64,000 bases of DNA from Zeugodacus cucurbitae (GCF_028554725.1 NC_071670.1:7182501-7246500), one strand, 5' to 3'. Shown: positions 12,061 through 25,900, numbered from the stretch's first letter. Notes: generated from the letters alone by a model not told the origin. A program made the numbers and translations.

Positions 12061-12480
12061 TTTTTAGATGGACTTATTGTTGTTGTTGTCATTTTTGTTG
12101 TTATTATTGTGAATGTTGTTTTTGTTGCATTTGGCAAGCATCTTCATAACGATCATTTCATTGGAAAGCCATAGGGGCTGCATTGTCTTGTCACCGGAGG
12201 CGGTGGCGAGCTGGTGGGCCACAGTGTGCCACCAATTGCGGCATATCGGAATCGCGAAGGCGACATCGTCAGCATCATAGTCAATCGCCATTGTCATTCA
12301 TATAAAAGTGAGTGTTGTTGTAAAAATTTTATTGTTGTTGTTGTACACATTTTATTGTTGTTGTTGTAAAAAATAGTTTTGTTGTAAAAATTGTATTGTT
12401 GTTGCTACATATATTCTTGTAGCTGTAAGTGTTTTTGTAGTTTTAAAAATTTTCATCATTGTTGTTCTTGTTGCCATAGT
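12060..12480. repeat. TTG/TGT triplet cluster
   Basis: Repeated ttgttgttgt tracts at about 12075-12125, 12313-12370 and 12380-12412, the later ones in a loose unit of about 30 bp (triplets followed by gtaaaaattttattg). The 77-codon Asn-rich minus-strand frame 12064-12297 is a by-product. Confidence 0.6.
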
Positions 12481-13195
12481 CATCATGGTGGTCCGCAGTC
12501 AATTAAAAGGGTCGCCTTTGATTCGTCGTTTGATTTATTCAATTAAGTCAATGTGTGGCAACTGTGTGCGGGCAGCATTGGCAGCGGCGGCAAATCCACT
12601 CACTGTCTATTTAACTGGCTCTGCTCATAGTTCGCATATAACTCGCTTCAAGTAGCAGCCGTCATGCAGTGGTGTGGCATGTATTACGCCTGTTAGCCGC
12701 TTGGCCACTCACTTCTTGTGGTTTTTGCTTTTGTTGTTGCGGCTCAGCAGTCGAAAAGCGCTTTATTGAAATTTAAATTTCAAATTGCTCAAATTTTTTT
12801 GTCGAGTTCTAGCAAACGCTTGAAATTTTCATGAGTTCTCTGTTTTTTTTGCCTTCTCCTTTGTGGGTGGTGTCGCTTGGTTGGTGGCGATTTGGCGCGC
12901 GGGTGTAGCATATTGCTTCGCTTGTCGCTTATTGTTCTTAATTTTTAGTTTGCTGCGCTGCAGTCGCCTCGCTTTTGAAGCGCGGAAATGTGAGCCTCAC
13001 TAATAGAACGCTTCAGAGTCATTGATTGACCCAGATTGACACGAATAAAGATTGGCAGGCAGATATAGACTTATGTGACTATATTTACCCAAGAGAATTA
13101 AAATTAAATTAAAAAAATAAATAAAAAAATAAATTAATTTAAATAAAATTTAAAAAGAAAATACCATAAAAATATGATAATAGATAATAGATAAT
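12480..13195. other. Unique-looking non-coding DNA, then an A/T tract
   Basis: From 12480 to about 13075 the sequence is complex and of moderate GC with no repeat or coding frame; it could hold regulatory DNA, but nothing specific supports that. At 13090-13195 there is a short A/T-rich tract directly before the RNase H LINE fragment. Confidence 0.35.
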
Positions 13196-13204
13196 AACCA
13201 CTCC

Positions 13205-14340
13205 CACCATCCACTCTCTAGCTCCGTCAAATATCTTGGGGTCATCCTAGATAAAAAAAACTAATCTGGAGAGAACACATTGAATGTAGGGCTTCGAAAG
13301 CTCTCCGTATGTGGGACTCCTGCAGAAGAGCCATTGCCTCGAAGTGGGGCCTTCGGGTCCAGATGGTATATTGGCTGTATACAAGAGTGATTCGACCGAC
13401 GCTAACATATGGTGCATTAGTTTGGTGGAAAGCGCTAACAAAAAGTGCCGGATTAAACCATTGGAACAGATTCAAAGGACCTGCTTGATATGGATAAACG
13501 GTGCGATGAAAACAACTTCAACAAAGTCCTTGGAGGATATCCGGCCAATACACATCCAAGTGAAGATGTTGCAGCGCTTACAGCGTGTAGGCTAAAGATC
13601 TTGGGCCACTGGACCCAAACATTGCACCAATGAGGACATGGGATCATACTAAATCTTGTCACTGAACTCAGTTTGGATTGATCCTGTGACCGGGAAACCG
13701 AGACATTTGGGGGGTTTTCAAGCTGAGATTGTCGGACTAAGGGAAGGCGCTAGGTGGGACTGCGCCCAAATAAAAAGGTCTATCAACTTTTTTGTGGATA
13801 GCCAAGCCGCAATTAAGGCTATCCGCTGCGCCAACACGAAGTCACAATGTGTCAGATCATGCAACGAGGCAATTAATAGCCTAGCGGGATACAACTTAGT
13901 CAGCTGGGAACGCAGTTCCCCAGTTGCCTAAAGCAACGGATGCTAGGAGAGCATCTCAGGTCCTGGAACATGTGCAACACGAGTCGTACCACAGAACTAC
14001 TATGGGGTAGTGTTGACACTGGACAGACCAAAAAACTTCTTACTTTAAGTAAAAAAGAATTAAGCTGTATCACAGGGGTCCTACCTCTAAGAGGCCACCT
14101 GCAGAGACGGAAGATGACGAGACACTAGAGCATTATTCAGGCGAATGCCTTCCGTCGGTTAAGAAGAGATACCTTCCAAGGCTCCCATTACTCTAATCTG
14201 AGAGGAATTGGGCAGCAGGGATGGAATAAACTCAGAAGCTTCATTAAATCGACCGAGTTTTTCAGGTGACGCTTATCAGGGTACCTTCGGGGAGCACAAT
14301 GGTCCTAGTGCAGCCGCTTGCGGTCAGGCTCTCTTCGCCT
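13205..14340 (+). mobile_element. Degenerate LINE with RNase H domain (I/LOA-like), copy B1
   Basis: This is the 3' part of the polyprotein of a non-LTR element of the kind that carries RNase H after the reverse transcriptase. In order I see: the post-catalytic RT segment SVKYLGVILD (about 13225-13255); the thumb block VIRPTLTYGALVWWKAL (about 13389-13440); RNase H words FQAE (about 13718) and VDSQAAIKAI (about 13793-13822); a C-terminal CITG..PLRGHLQR block (about 14065-14110); and a short C-terminus SFIKSTEFFR with stop at 14267-14269. Several frameshifts and stops break the reading frame, so it is an old, dead copy. The catalytic RT core is missing through 5' truncation. Confidence 0.8.
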
Positions 14341-14344
14341 CCAT

Positions 14345-15285
14345 TTTCAAACAACCACGCCCAAAGGTTATGTTGAAAATTACTAAAAGTGCATTAACTT
14401 ACTAACGGAAAACGTCAGAAAACGTCACTAAATTTTACAGAAGAAATGGCACAATGCTGCACTCATATTTTCTAATGTAAAATGGGCGAGGCGTCACCCA
14501 CTTATGGATCAAAAACCTATCTCAGGAACTACTTGACCGATTTCAATGAAATTCGGTATATAACACTTTCTTGACACCCTAATGACACGGGTGGAATATG
14601 GGCGAAATCGGTTCACAACCACGCCTACTTCCCATATAGCTCAATTTTGACTTCCATCTGATTTCTACACTTTATAATATATACAATAGGAACCAATGAA
14701 GATGGTGGAAGAAAACTTTACACAAATACTGTATTTGAGCTGTGACATTACTGGAGAAAAAATTGTCGAAATCGCACAATAACTTTTCAAGGCCCCAGAT
14801 ATTGTATATGAAGAATTCAGTGCCTAAGGGTAATTTTTCACCGAAAAAATCAGTGAATCGCTCAGATATTTTAATGTATTATAATACAGAAGGAATCTTT
14901 TTCTTCTAATAGTGTGTCTCTGTACCAAAAATGGTTAAAATCGGGTCATAACTTCCCCTATCCCATATACCTAATTAAAGGTTTTCCAAAAACGCGATGG
15001 GCTTAATACCTTATAAATCGGTTAATATGTGAAATATATTAGCCAAATTAAGTGAGCGTATAGTCTTGGAACCTTGACGGTGCAAATGATTGAAATCGGT
15101 TCAGGAATTACCTCGGTCCTCATATACTATATATAATGATTTCCGTTATTCTAGTGGACTTAATGCCGAATATACATATGCGTCAAATTGTGTGTTATCT
15201 TAATAAAATTGTATCAATAAATTGCGAGCGTTTGAAATGTGCGGTTTTATCCGGACTTAGCCTTTCCTTATTTGTTTTTATAAAA
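14345..15285 (+). repeat. Dispersed non-coding repeat with roughly 160-bp internal period and terminal hairpin
   Basis: No open frame, but clear internal order. The motif (c/t)(g/a)aaatcg(g) followed by an (a)taactt-like word and, about 26-30 bp later, a catata-like word recurs at 14603, 14767, 14936 and 15091 (steps 164, 169 and 155). The right end has an imperfect hairpin (gtgcgg / ttttat / ccggac, 15239-15256) followed by ttagcctttcctta. From memory, repeats with this kind of text and end are abundant in higher flies; I do not give a family name. The left boundary against the LINE tail is approximate. Confidence 0.65.
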
Positions 15286-16060
15286 ATTCAATTCGAAACT
15301 AGACAAATATGATACAAGTAAATTGAAAAATCTGAAAAAAATATATAATTGATATATTTGACGGTTTATGAATCGATAGCGGGCTTGACCTTAGTGTGCT
15401 TACACCTCTTTTTGCACACCGTTTCACAACACACCCAATACACCAAGTCGCCCCAACCCATGGGGTCACCAAATATGAAAACCTAACCTCAATTCCGGAA
15501 AAACTCATTAAACCCAAAGTGTGGTATGTGAACTTTCAGCAATTTAAATATTTTAGCGATAAGTGAAAATTTTCTCAATTATTTTTGCCGCTTGCTGTTC
15601 ATTAAAACATAGAAAAATCAACTTATTTCTGAGCTAATTTGCATTTACGCCATTTTGCGGCACGAAAGGGAGGACTTTACTGCGCAAACCAAACCCTTTC
15701 TCTTTATGGTTTCCCCAACCTCTACAGATATTTGGCGGCCGTCAATCCCTTTCGCATGCCAACGCTGCAGCCATGTGGAAAAATCAGTAACCAGTTCGCA
15801 ATGTTGCCACTTAACTTCAATAAATATGTTGGATTGGAAGGTATGTAAATTAATTAAGAAATATGTAAATATGAATGTACATAACTAAAGTGAAGTGAAT
15901 ATGCATATATATTATTTTTAGTTTGGATGGTTTTTTAAAGAAAAAATGGCGTCGAAGGCGTTGCTGGAAAACAATTTGCAACTTTTGAGGTTATGTTTCA
16001 GGAAAAATAAAACTAAAAATGATAATTAAAAATTTTGGCTCAGTGAAATAAAAGTTTTAG
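15286..16060. other. Non-coding DNA, no gene recognised
   Basis: Complex sequence. Two overlapping frames at 15639-15848 and 15655-15888 (+) and one at 15299-15517 (-) match nothing I know. Confidence 0.3.
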
Positions 16061-16920
16061 TTATTTAATTTCAATTCAAATTAAGAAAAAAAAATTGTAG
16101 AATGATAATATAAAGAAAATTAAAAAAAAAAAAAGAAATTAAAAAAAAAATAATATTTTAAGCAAACAAAATTTTAAAAATATATTTATAAAAATGAAAT
16201 ATATAAAAATACTTGATTTAAAAAATATTTCAAATGTTCTTTTATTTTATTTTATCAAAAAATAATGAATGAATTATATTGAGAAAAAAATATTTAAAAA
16301 AGAATTATTTAAAAACAAAATTATAAAATTATTGTTTAGAAAAAATTAAAAATGTTTTTTTATTTATAAATATTTTTTTTTAATTATAAATATATATTTT
16401 TTTATATAAAAAATTTTTTGCCCAAAAAATATTGAACTGCTTAAATTGAGAAAAAAATATTTTAAAAAATAATTATAAAAAAATTCCAACATTTTGATTT
16501 TAGAATTGTACTTTTTTTTAAACAAAATGTTGAAATTTTTTAATTTAATTTATTTTTTTAATTAAAAATATTTTTTATAATAAATTTGCTCTTCTAAAAA
16601 ATAATGAATATACTTATATTTATAAACAAAGTATACAAAATTTAGCTACTCAGAAAAAAATTATAAACTCTTTTTTGTTATAAAAAAATTAAAAAAAAAT
16701 CTTTAAAAAAATTAAAAAATAATTTTTTACTAATTAAATTCTGCATCCTAAATATTTTTGATTTATTTTTTTTTACCAAAAAAAATTATCTTTTCAAAAA
16801 ATTTTAAAAATATTTTTTTTTTTAATAATTAAATTCTCAACATTTTTAATGTGATTTTTTAATTTTAAAAAATCTTAAAAATTGTTTAAATAAATATTTT
16901 TTTTTTAATAATTAAATCCA
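16060..16920. repeat. A/T-rich low-complexity tract
   Basis: About 860 bp of A/T runs with almost no G or C. Words such as aaaaaatatttt and aataattaaattc recur, hinting at a decayed short-period array, but no stable period can be read by eye. Confidence 0.65.
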
Positions 16921-19900
16921 TCCTGAATATTCTTGCTTCTTTCACCCTTTAAAGCAAGCAAATAATTTTCAAAAATGCAAATTGCGCTGTCAACGCGTCG
17001 CCACGGTTGCATGCCACATGCGTGCAACATCATTAATTCATGCGCTTTCGCAGTCATTATAGGACGCACACGCAGATACAAACACAAAATGGCAAGTAAA
17101 GCACAGCAAACGCATTTTACACGAGCCCACGAAAACAACAACAATTAAAAAAATCGCATCTAGCAGAAAAGAAGTTGAAAAATAATTACCTTTGCTAAGA
17201 AAAAGAAGTAGATGATGAGGCAAGGTGTGCCAAAAGGGGTGAAAGTGCTATGGAAAGTCGCTACATATTAGTATATGGCGAATTTCTAATGTTTCACAGT
17301 GGTGGCGAAAAGTCTTTTAGCTGCAGAATTTAAAAAAATATTGTTGTAAATCGAAAATAAAAAATTTCGATAGATCGTTCTTTTCGGAAGGTTTCGCTTT
17401 TTCCAAAGGTTTTGGTAATGTCCCAGCTACTTCGCCGCATAAGGTTCCAGAGCGCTTCCAAACAAAGAATTCAGTTCATAATACCCCAATAGAATTTTCG
17501 CTCACTTTAGAAATGTTTTCAATTCCAATAAATTCAGTGCCCTTCATCTCTCCAAGAACTGACCTAACCTCACTTATGCAGATGATGGAAGAAGATGAAA
17601 GGACTATGCGATACGATTATCTAAAAACATTCCGTCGATCAACTTTGTCGATCTTGTTCTGTATTGTTGTTGCACTGTCATAGAACCTTTTCCCCACAAA
17701 TATACGGACAAGGCTGCTGTGTGAAGGTTTGAAAATATACAATCTATCAGGTTCCAAAGTATCAACTGAGTTAGGACTTCTCCAACAAACCATGTGATTC
17801 TTTAACGAAGGATCTTTTTGACAACGCTTTGTAATTTGTCATGAAGCGAAGATACATAAGTTTTAAGAAGGTTCAAAAAGCGAATGGAGTTTTAAGAGAA
17901 TATAATTTTTATCAAAAATATACCTAGAACTTTGTCCCAGGTTGCCAAGAGGCATAGTTCTGATTCAAACGGCGGATGTCGTTTTTGAGTGTTTTATTTA
18001 TAACTAAAATTGGTTGAACACAAATTCCGAGAACCAATTGAGTTTCATGAAATGTTTTTTGTAAGAAAAAGGCAGCATGAGATTCGACCTGAGCTACCGA
18101 GTGGTGGACTTTGTTAGGTATAGTTTAAAGTTCATCAGACAAGCGAATTGTGTTTTGTGAGAGGTCTATGTATGCCTAACATAGATTTCGAGGCTGGGCA
18201 CAGTAGCCGCGAGTAGAGTATTTGTTGGACCAAATTTCGAAAATTTTCGGATCTGTGCTCGGTTTCTGTGGTCTCTAGAAGTCAGTTGATGTTGGAACAT
18301 TGGAGTTATTGGTGGTTTCTCTAGTTTACGATACCATATCTCAAGAAACATCGTCCTCTCGGCTGGATCTGTAGAGCTTATGCAAATATTGTCTCCAAAG
18401 CTTTCAAAAATAAAATTAATAATTTAGATCTAATTGTTCCACTATGCCTCTCTCCCGTCCGCTCTTCCTCCCTCTCTCCAATGCTATTCTTCTTTTCTGC
18501 GCTTTACTAACTTTCCAAAGTCCTCTGTTCTAGCCCTACTCAGCACAAAAAGATACACCTCTAGCCCAGCTAAGCTTTTGCTATACTTTCTTCCACACAA
18601 TCATTTCATTTAACCGTTACTTTTCTCTTTTTTTTCTAACATATTAGCTTATTATTTATTCATGCGCCATTTTTTACATGCACGTCCTTTAGACGTTCGG
18701 GTCGCCACTCGGCGAATCCTTTCATGTTTTGCACTTCTTAGAAGTCATGCTGACGCGTTAAATATGTCGCTGACACATTACCACCGAGTGAGTGAATGGC
18801 GAAGAAGTGGCGGAGAAGTGTAAAAAATGTGAGCAAATAAAGTTGTGAGTTAAAAAAAAAAATAACGACAAAAACAAAGCAATAACCATAGGCAACAGCA
18901 AGCTTTTAAGCGGTTAGAAAAACCAAAGCGTCTAAAAGCAACAACAACAACACATAAATATGTTTTTTGCCGACACAACACAAAGTCCTTTGACATCAGA
19001 CCCATTGCTTCCACCACCTCCTTTGCCTGCGGCTTCGCGCTCTTTGCATATTCGCATTTTTACTGCCACCTATTATAAAGCTCATGGCGTATATCCATAT
19101 ATATGTATGTATGTACAGTTATTTATAGCAAAAAATTGCATCAAATTGCTTGCGATTAATTTTCGCAAGCTAACACATCATCAGCGTTGTCACGGCAAAG
19201 GCGTCGCGCTTGGATAATGATAGGTTATTCAAAGTGCCGATAATAGCGGTGAATTAAATTGAAAATTAATGGCGGCAAGTCTTTTCAGCGACTAGACTGT
19301 TTAATCACATATTGAAAACTGCTAAATGAAATCGACGGATTTATTTTCATTTTGTTGGTAGACACGCTTATAGAAAGTTGGAAGTGCCATAAGTCGAGCT
19401 TGATTGTGGGTAAGAGTTAAAGAATGTTTCAGAAAGCTCACGAAATGTGGAAACTTACTTTAATTGAAGCTTTGGACTCTTTAAAACCGAAGCGTTCTTC
19501 AAATGGTGTCATTCCGTCGGTAAAGTGGGTATCAATATAGGCTTTAGATAAGGTCTGGGGCCCGCAGAAGTTTTCAATCTTACTAAATGAACTAAGTAAC
19601 TGCCGAAGAAAGCATTTTGGTCTCTAAAGTTTAGGTTTTACATAAATGGATTCTTCCAATAATGTGCTCGAATAGATCTCGAGTGATTCAAAAGTGATCT
19701 TTTAGAAGATCTAAATAACCAACGTGTTCTAAGCAACTTCGGTTATCTATAGTCATTCTAAACCAAGATCCTGATGCGACAGTCTTTGGACGGATATAAA
19801 TTCGTCACCGTCTCGGTACCGTTGATAGGATTGCTGTGGAAACTGAAATAATGTGGTCTTATCTTTCTTTGGTTGAAGTCATTAGGTAAATCATTCATGG

Positions 19901-20240
19901 GTGTCAAAATCCAACCCTTTTTCATCCAAGTAGAATCTTCCGGCCAAACTAAAGAATTCTTTACAGTTCAATCCTATGAAGAATCCATATCACTGGTCTC
20001 CATCTTTAGTGGTAAACCTAACACCGTGATTGACGAAGTCCCCCAAAAAATCTGAGAGAATTCTCATTCGTCGCCGGTTACTTTCGATTTGTGCTTTAAG
20101 TTGGAGTAAGCTGGACAGAATTTTCTGTTTATAAGTTTGTTGTTGTTTTTTTTTTGTTTCCTCAGCACAAAACGAAGTTTTAGTAGATCAATTCATGATG
20201 AGATCTCTGCCATAGTCTCGATTTCGCCAGCTCGTAATAG
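16920..20240. other. Long non-coding stretch
   Basis: 16920-17380 is CAA-type DNA; 17380-18440 is balanced texture; 18440-19260 is moderate-GC unique-looking DNA with CAA words near 18940; 19260-20240 is again balanced. Open frames (for example 18166-18351 -, 18960-19217 +, 19873-20055 +) are short and unrecognised. No RNA gene or transposon is supported. Confidence 0.35.
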
Positions 20241-20249
20241 AACTTGCCC

Positions 20250-20565
20250 GTATCAAGTCTTCCGATCAACTAGTACCTTTCATGTATGTCATTTCAAATC
20301 AGATCTGTGTTGGGAACTGGGATTTTGTCAGTCGTTTGTCAAATACCATACCATGTCTTCAAATAGATTTTTCTCAATCCTTTGATAGAACTAGCTCACA
20401 TCATGTACTCCGATATCAATGAGATCTTGATTTCGGAAACTACGGTCATCCAACTATTATCTGTCATTATTCATGAGATCCGTGTTGGGATCTTGATTTT
20501 GTCAGCCTTCATCCAACTCTGGTTCATGTCTTCAAATAGTTCATTCTCAATTCTTTGGATTCCCG
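20250..20565. repeat. Direct duplication, period about 174 bp
   Basis: Two copies share agatc(t/c)gtgttggga (20301 and 20476), gattttgtcag, and catgtcttcaaatag followed by tctcaat(c/t)ctttg (20352 and 20525). Intervals of 173-175 bp agree. The open frames 20137-20385 and 20382-20585 (+) run through the two copies but lie in different frames, so they are not a repeated protein. Confidence 0.65.
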
Positions 20566-21960
20566 GTTGTAAAACGCCTTGCTGAGGTTTTCTATAGGAA
20601 AAATCCCTTTCTTGGTGGACGGCTGACCTGCAAATGGAATCCATCGAGTTGAGCTTTTTAAACTAGTTAATAAGGAGTTTTAGAGATTTTAATGTGGCTT
20701 AGATTTCCACAACAAATTAAGAAAAGTCGAGCTCAGAGTGCAACTCAATCGCCGCTCTTGCCTAGGAACACCACAACACCGCTCCTACCTCACGGAGCCC
20801 AATGAGTTTCGGAGCTCTCTCCTTTGTGGTTATCATTCCTTACATTTACTCTGAATTTGGATGCCATCAGCAACTCCTTCAAGTGTATCCTCTCTTGGAG
20901 CTCTCACATAGTACTTGATTCAACGTATTCCAGGCAAACGCTTGGAAATTGATGGTCCTCTTGCAAAAGTCCACATAACCTACTTTCACAGCAATTATTT
21001 TACGCAACTTTTTGCCACACGTTTGAACCACCGTTGGTGTGTTACCGCCAAAAATTAGCATATTCCATATTTTCTTACTACCGATGTCAATGGCATAATG
21101 GCCGCTACACGGCTCACAAAAAAAAAAAAAACAAAACTACGAACGGGGTGAGTTCGCAATTAACCCTTGTTGCGAAAGGAAACACTTTGCCTACACTCAA
21201 CACACGGTAAGCAGACGTCTCCTGCAGTTGCAGCTACTACTTGCCACACACTTCATGTGCTGCTGCTGCCACTGCCACTTATTAGCTACTCAAAGTTGTT
21301 GTTGTTTTTAAAGATTTTTATTCTTCTTTTTTTAATTCTGTTGTAATGTTTTTATTTCTTTGCAGCGCTGGGGCACATAACCTCACATAACTGCTGCTAA
21401 AACATACATATTTTGCATTTACCGCTGTGCATATGTACACATGTGTATGTATGTCTAAGTATATGAAATTATGACATACTCGCCGCCCTCGTTGCATATA
21501 TGTATGTATGTATGAAGTCCATTGAACGCGTTGTAAGTGTATAAGTGCTTCCTTTTTATGGCGGTGTTAAGCGTCGGTTGTTGTTGTTGTTGTTTTTTAT
21601 ACACTCCAGTTGGTTGAAAGGATTTTGCAGTACGCCTTCCTTGCTCATATTCATATACACTTACATATTTACATATATCCGCATACATATGTGTTCATAA
21701 TGGTGGCGTATATTAGCTATTTTGCCACTCACATTTCAATTGTGTTTCACTTCCTTCCTGTTGCTGCTGCTGTTGTTGTTGTTGCTGTGTTTTATAATAG
21801 CTTACACTTCTTGGCAGTGTTTTTGTTGTTTTCTACTATTTATTATGTACTTATAATGCGGTTGTTTGTGTTTTCTTCGAACTTATAATAAAAGTAGCTC
21901 AACAATTTTGGTGCTTTTAACGCCAGTTTAATTATGAGCCAAAAGAAATATGAATTTATT
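20565..21960. other. Non-coding DNA with triplet and TATG microsatellites
   Basis: Balanced texture to about 21060, a poly(A) run at about 21119-21132, then CAA/TTG DNA with ttgttgttg at about 21578-21595 and 21770-21790, and TATG repeats near 21440 and 21497. No gene is recognised. Confidence 0.4.
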
Positions 21961-22129
21961 AAATATTTTTTTTTTGTCTATAGACAAATGCAAGTTAATA
22001 AATAAGTATGAAAAAATAGCAGAGAATTTTTTAAAATATTTTTTGTTAAAAAACTATTGAAATTTTATAATAATGCTATTAAAAATTTGTCCAAAAATAA
22101 GAATTTAAAATTAGAAAAATTTTAATATT

Positions 22130-22990
22130 TGAAATTTTTTAAATATCGGATTAGTATTTACAAAAATTTTAAATTTCCAAAAAAATATTAGAAATGTACC
22201 AAAATTTAATTTCAATTTTCAAACATTTTCGAAAATATTTTTTATTGATTAAATATTCGATGTTTTTGGAATATCAAATTTGTATTTACAAAAATACTAA
22301 AAATCCAAAAATATATAAGAAATTTTTGAAAATATATTTACAATTTTAAAAAAATTTCGAAAAATTATTTTAATTTTGCTTTAATATTAGACATTTTTGG
22401 AGTATTCACAAAAAATTTAAATTAAAAAAAAAAATGTTAGAAATTTTCGAAAATATATTTTCAATTTTCAAAAACTTTCGAAAAATATTTTAATTTTACT
22501 TTACTATTAGATATTTTAGGAATATCGAATTTGTATTTACAAAAATATTAAATTTCCAAAAATTTATTAGAAATTTTTAAAAATATATTTTCAATTTTCA
22601 AACATTTTAAAAAAAATTTCGAAACATTATTTTAATTTTAGACATTTTTGGAATAACAAATTTGTATTTACAAAAAATTTAAGTTTCGAAAAAGAATATT
22701 AGAAATATTCGAAAATATATTTCCAATTTTCAAACATTTAAAAAAAAATTTTGAAACATTATTTTAATTTAAGACATTTTTGGAATATCGAATTTGTATT
22801 TACAAATAAATTTTCTATTTTCAATTGTTTAAAAATATCGAAGAGTTATTTTAATTTTATTTTAATATTAGACGCTTTTGGTATATCGAATTTGTGTTTG
22901 CAAAAATTTTAAATTTTCAAAAAGATATTAGAAAATTTCGATACTATATTTTCAATTTTCAAAAATATATTTTTTAAATTGTTTATGATA
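22130..22990. repeat. Degenerate AT-rich tandem array, about 130-bp period, seven units
   Basis: The word g(t)atttacaaaa, usually preceded by tttttggaatatc(g/a)aattt, recurs at 22154, 22282, 22402, 22533, 22664, 22796 and 22884. Steps are 128, 120, 131, 131, 132 and 88 bp. Between these anchors each unit also carries a ccaaaaa...tattagaaa word, an aatatattttcaattttcaaa word and a cgaaa.atattttaatttta word in the same order. This is a satellite-like array in which only A/T-rich text survives. The last unit is shortened, and the flank 21940-22130 is similar A/T-rich DNA. Confidence 0.75.
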
Positions 22991-25900
22991 TAGAAAATTT
23001 TTTATTAGTTATAATTTATACATATAATAAAAATAAATGTATTCGCTTTGTTTATTTGACGAATTTTTCAAAATTTTGGAAACCCAAAAATTGTAATTTT
23101 TTTGGTCTAGCAGATTTTCAGATTTCGTAGTTTCACTAAACTACTAAATTACTTTTCAAATCTTTCAGTTAGCTTTATAGGTTGAAAAATTCAACAAAAC
23201 TAATCTAAATTTAGATTTTTGAAGTATTTTTTGGAAAAAAAATATACTTTTAAACTTTTTTAGGCCATTCGAGTGTTGAGCATTTATCGTTTTGAATAAA
23301 TATATAATTTATACCTGGGTTTATAAGTAGATATGTACATATTTACATATTTTCTAAATTATTTATTTCATTTCATCTAATTTCCTCTTCCCACCTCAGC
23401 TGACAAGAGCGTGTTGATCGGCACACCAACACTAATTAGCCCACTTGAAATATGCATTAACATTGTACTTCGCATAGTGCGGCCACATGCCACAGGCCAC
23501 ATGCAAGCATGTGAAAAACAAATATTATATTCAACAAATAAATAACAGAAAAATCGGAAAAAGTACAATAACAAGTAAAAATTACTGTAGCACAAAGAAT
23601 GTATAAGTGTGAATGTATATCAGCCTCCTTAGCACCATACAATAAGGTGTCTTGAGAGCCTTCCCTTGTAGTAGTTGGCTCAACTGTTTGTGTTTTTGTT
23701 GTAATTGGCATTTATAAACGCCATATTTAATTGTGAGAAACAGTGAAAGGCGGCACCAATATATATTATATTAGCTAAGCATATGGAAACCTAGACACTA
23801 ATGACAGACCTCTCTGTAAACAAACATTTTTCGAAACCTCATCCCAATCACCTTAGCATGTTCAGAGAAGGATCCCTATACAAGGGATTTAGTGATAAAG
23901 CTATCGAATATATTTAATTTTAGTTGCTAAAGCCCTCTCTGACAACTCATCGTGATTGAGAAACCTTCAGAATCAAGTGCTCACCAGTTACCGAAAAAAT
24001 ACCAATATTTAAAGGCTTAGTCCTAAACTATCCACGCCGGGCTCCAAATTAGTAAAAATATCTATCGCGATTATGAAGTTTGTGTAAAGGATCATTTTTC
24101 TACCAGAAAATCCCTTTCATCTTCAGTGGATAAGCCGAAATTTTCGATATAGACTTCAATTATATAGAATAATCTGAGAAGGGGTCTCATGATAGTAGAT
24201 GCTTGAGGTCCAATAATAGTTCTTAAAGTATTTCCAAAAATGAATCCGAAGTTCAATGAAGCAACGGATTTTAGACTTCTGTTTTGAACGATATGAGCTG
24301 CTCATGTCGAAAACCAGTAGGTTGACAGGTATATTGAGCTTAAATGCATTTTGGATCTTAAAGAAACATCTGCGATGGTGCTGCTAACGACTTGTTTATC
24401 CGTTACATGGATTGTAAATCAAAACACGCCCTTGATTAGGTGGTTCGCCAGATAAATATCATATTTCCGATTCAGTCTCTCCAGTAAACTAGAGAAGAGG
24501 CATGAAAGTGTACTATGGATCCATCAAGCGTTCAGTTGAAATGAGATATAAAGCGGCTGTGTAAATAGGGTCCAAAAGAATCATATATAGTGGCTTATAT
24601 TGCTAAAATATCACAATTGAAGTCACAGTTTTCATTGTTTTCCATTTGGGAGACCAAAAATCTCAGATCTTTGACTTTTCAATTTTAATACCCATTTTAC
24701 AATAGGTTTCAGTGCTAGATATATAGTCTTCTATTCAGAGTTCTGCAGAACCGACAAAATTGGTGGTCGTTACTCCATCTATCTCCATTCCAACCTTAAC
24801 GGTTATCTCCATGGCCAGGTTATCCAAAAAAAAAATTTCGATTCTAACTGAGCTTATGTTAGTTCTATCAGACTAAAATCAATATCCTCAATCCTATTCA
24901 TAAATATGGTAGGAAACTCAGGACTAGAAAAGGTTCTTATATACATTTATAGGTTTATCGATGTCGACGGCCAAAAGTCTCTCACTAATCATGAGAGAAT
25001 TGTAGCAAATATAGTTTGGGTTCTAATGTCTCTCACGAGAACTTGTTTCCACAGCTTGCTACTTTGGATTTCAACATGAGAAAATTCCATCGAGATGAAA
25101 TCTTCAGAAATTCGTAAATTTCGTTTTCGCCGTGAATTTAGGTTTCCTTGCGGAGCATCGCGAGATCATTCTTACCATTGCTAGCTGAGTCTGAGAAGGT
25201 TTTATGGGTTCTCATATGATCATTTTAGGACTTCGAGACTGTGATTTTTGTATGATTAGGTACATCATCGTCTAACAGATCTCGATTTCACTCAACCAAA
25301 TATGTTTTTCACTTAAAAGTGTGGTTATGTTTCATCTATAATTTCATAATTTTCAATTTATATTTAATTGATTTTTTGCGCTGGCAACCACAACCCTTCA
25401 AACAAAATTAGCAAAAACCACATGAACTCTCTAAATCAAATCCGTGTTTTTGCGATCCCAATGACCTAGAGCACTTGTCGCCGTTCGCGAATGCGTTAAT
25501 GAGGGTGCGAAATGGCACTTCAAACGAAATTTGTCGAACAAAAAGCTAAAAAGCATTACACAAAATGTGCGCAGAGCAGGCAAATGGGCAAAAAAGCATA
25601 GCAAAAGATGAAGGTGGCAACGGACCAACACCAGAAGACTGCCACACTGCATGCAAAAAAGCATATCAACAGAAAAACCACCACCCAGTGGGTGTATTGT
25701 TGTTGTGCGCTGCCACTGAGCGGGTTAACAGGCGACAGCCACTTGGCGGAGCTGCACGATCTGGCTTTGACTTGAGTGCCTTGTTGTTGGCTTGGCAAAA
25801 GTGATTTGCGCAAAAATGCGATTTGTATAAATGCGCTAATCACTGGAGCAGCAAAACAAATGCTGCAACAACAACAATCGCATTTATAACAAAAACACAA

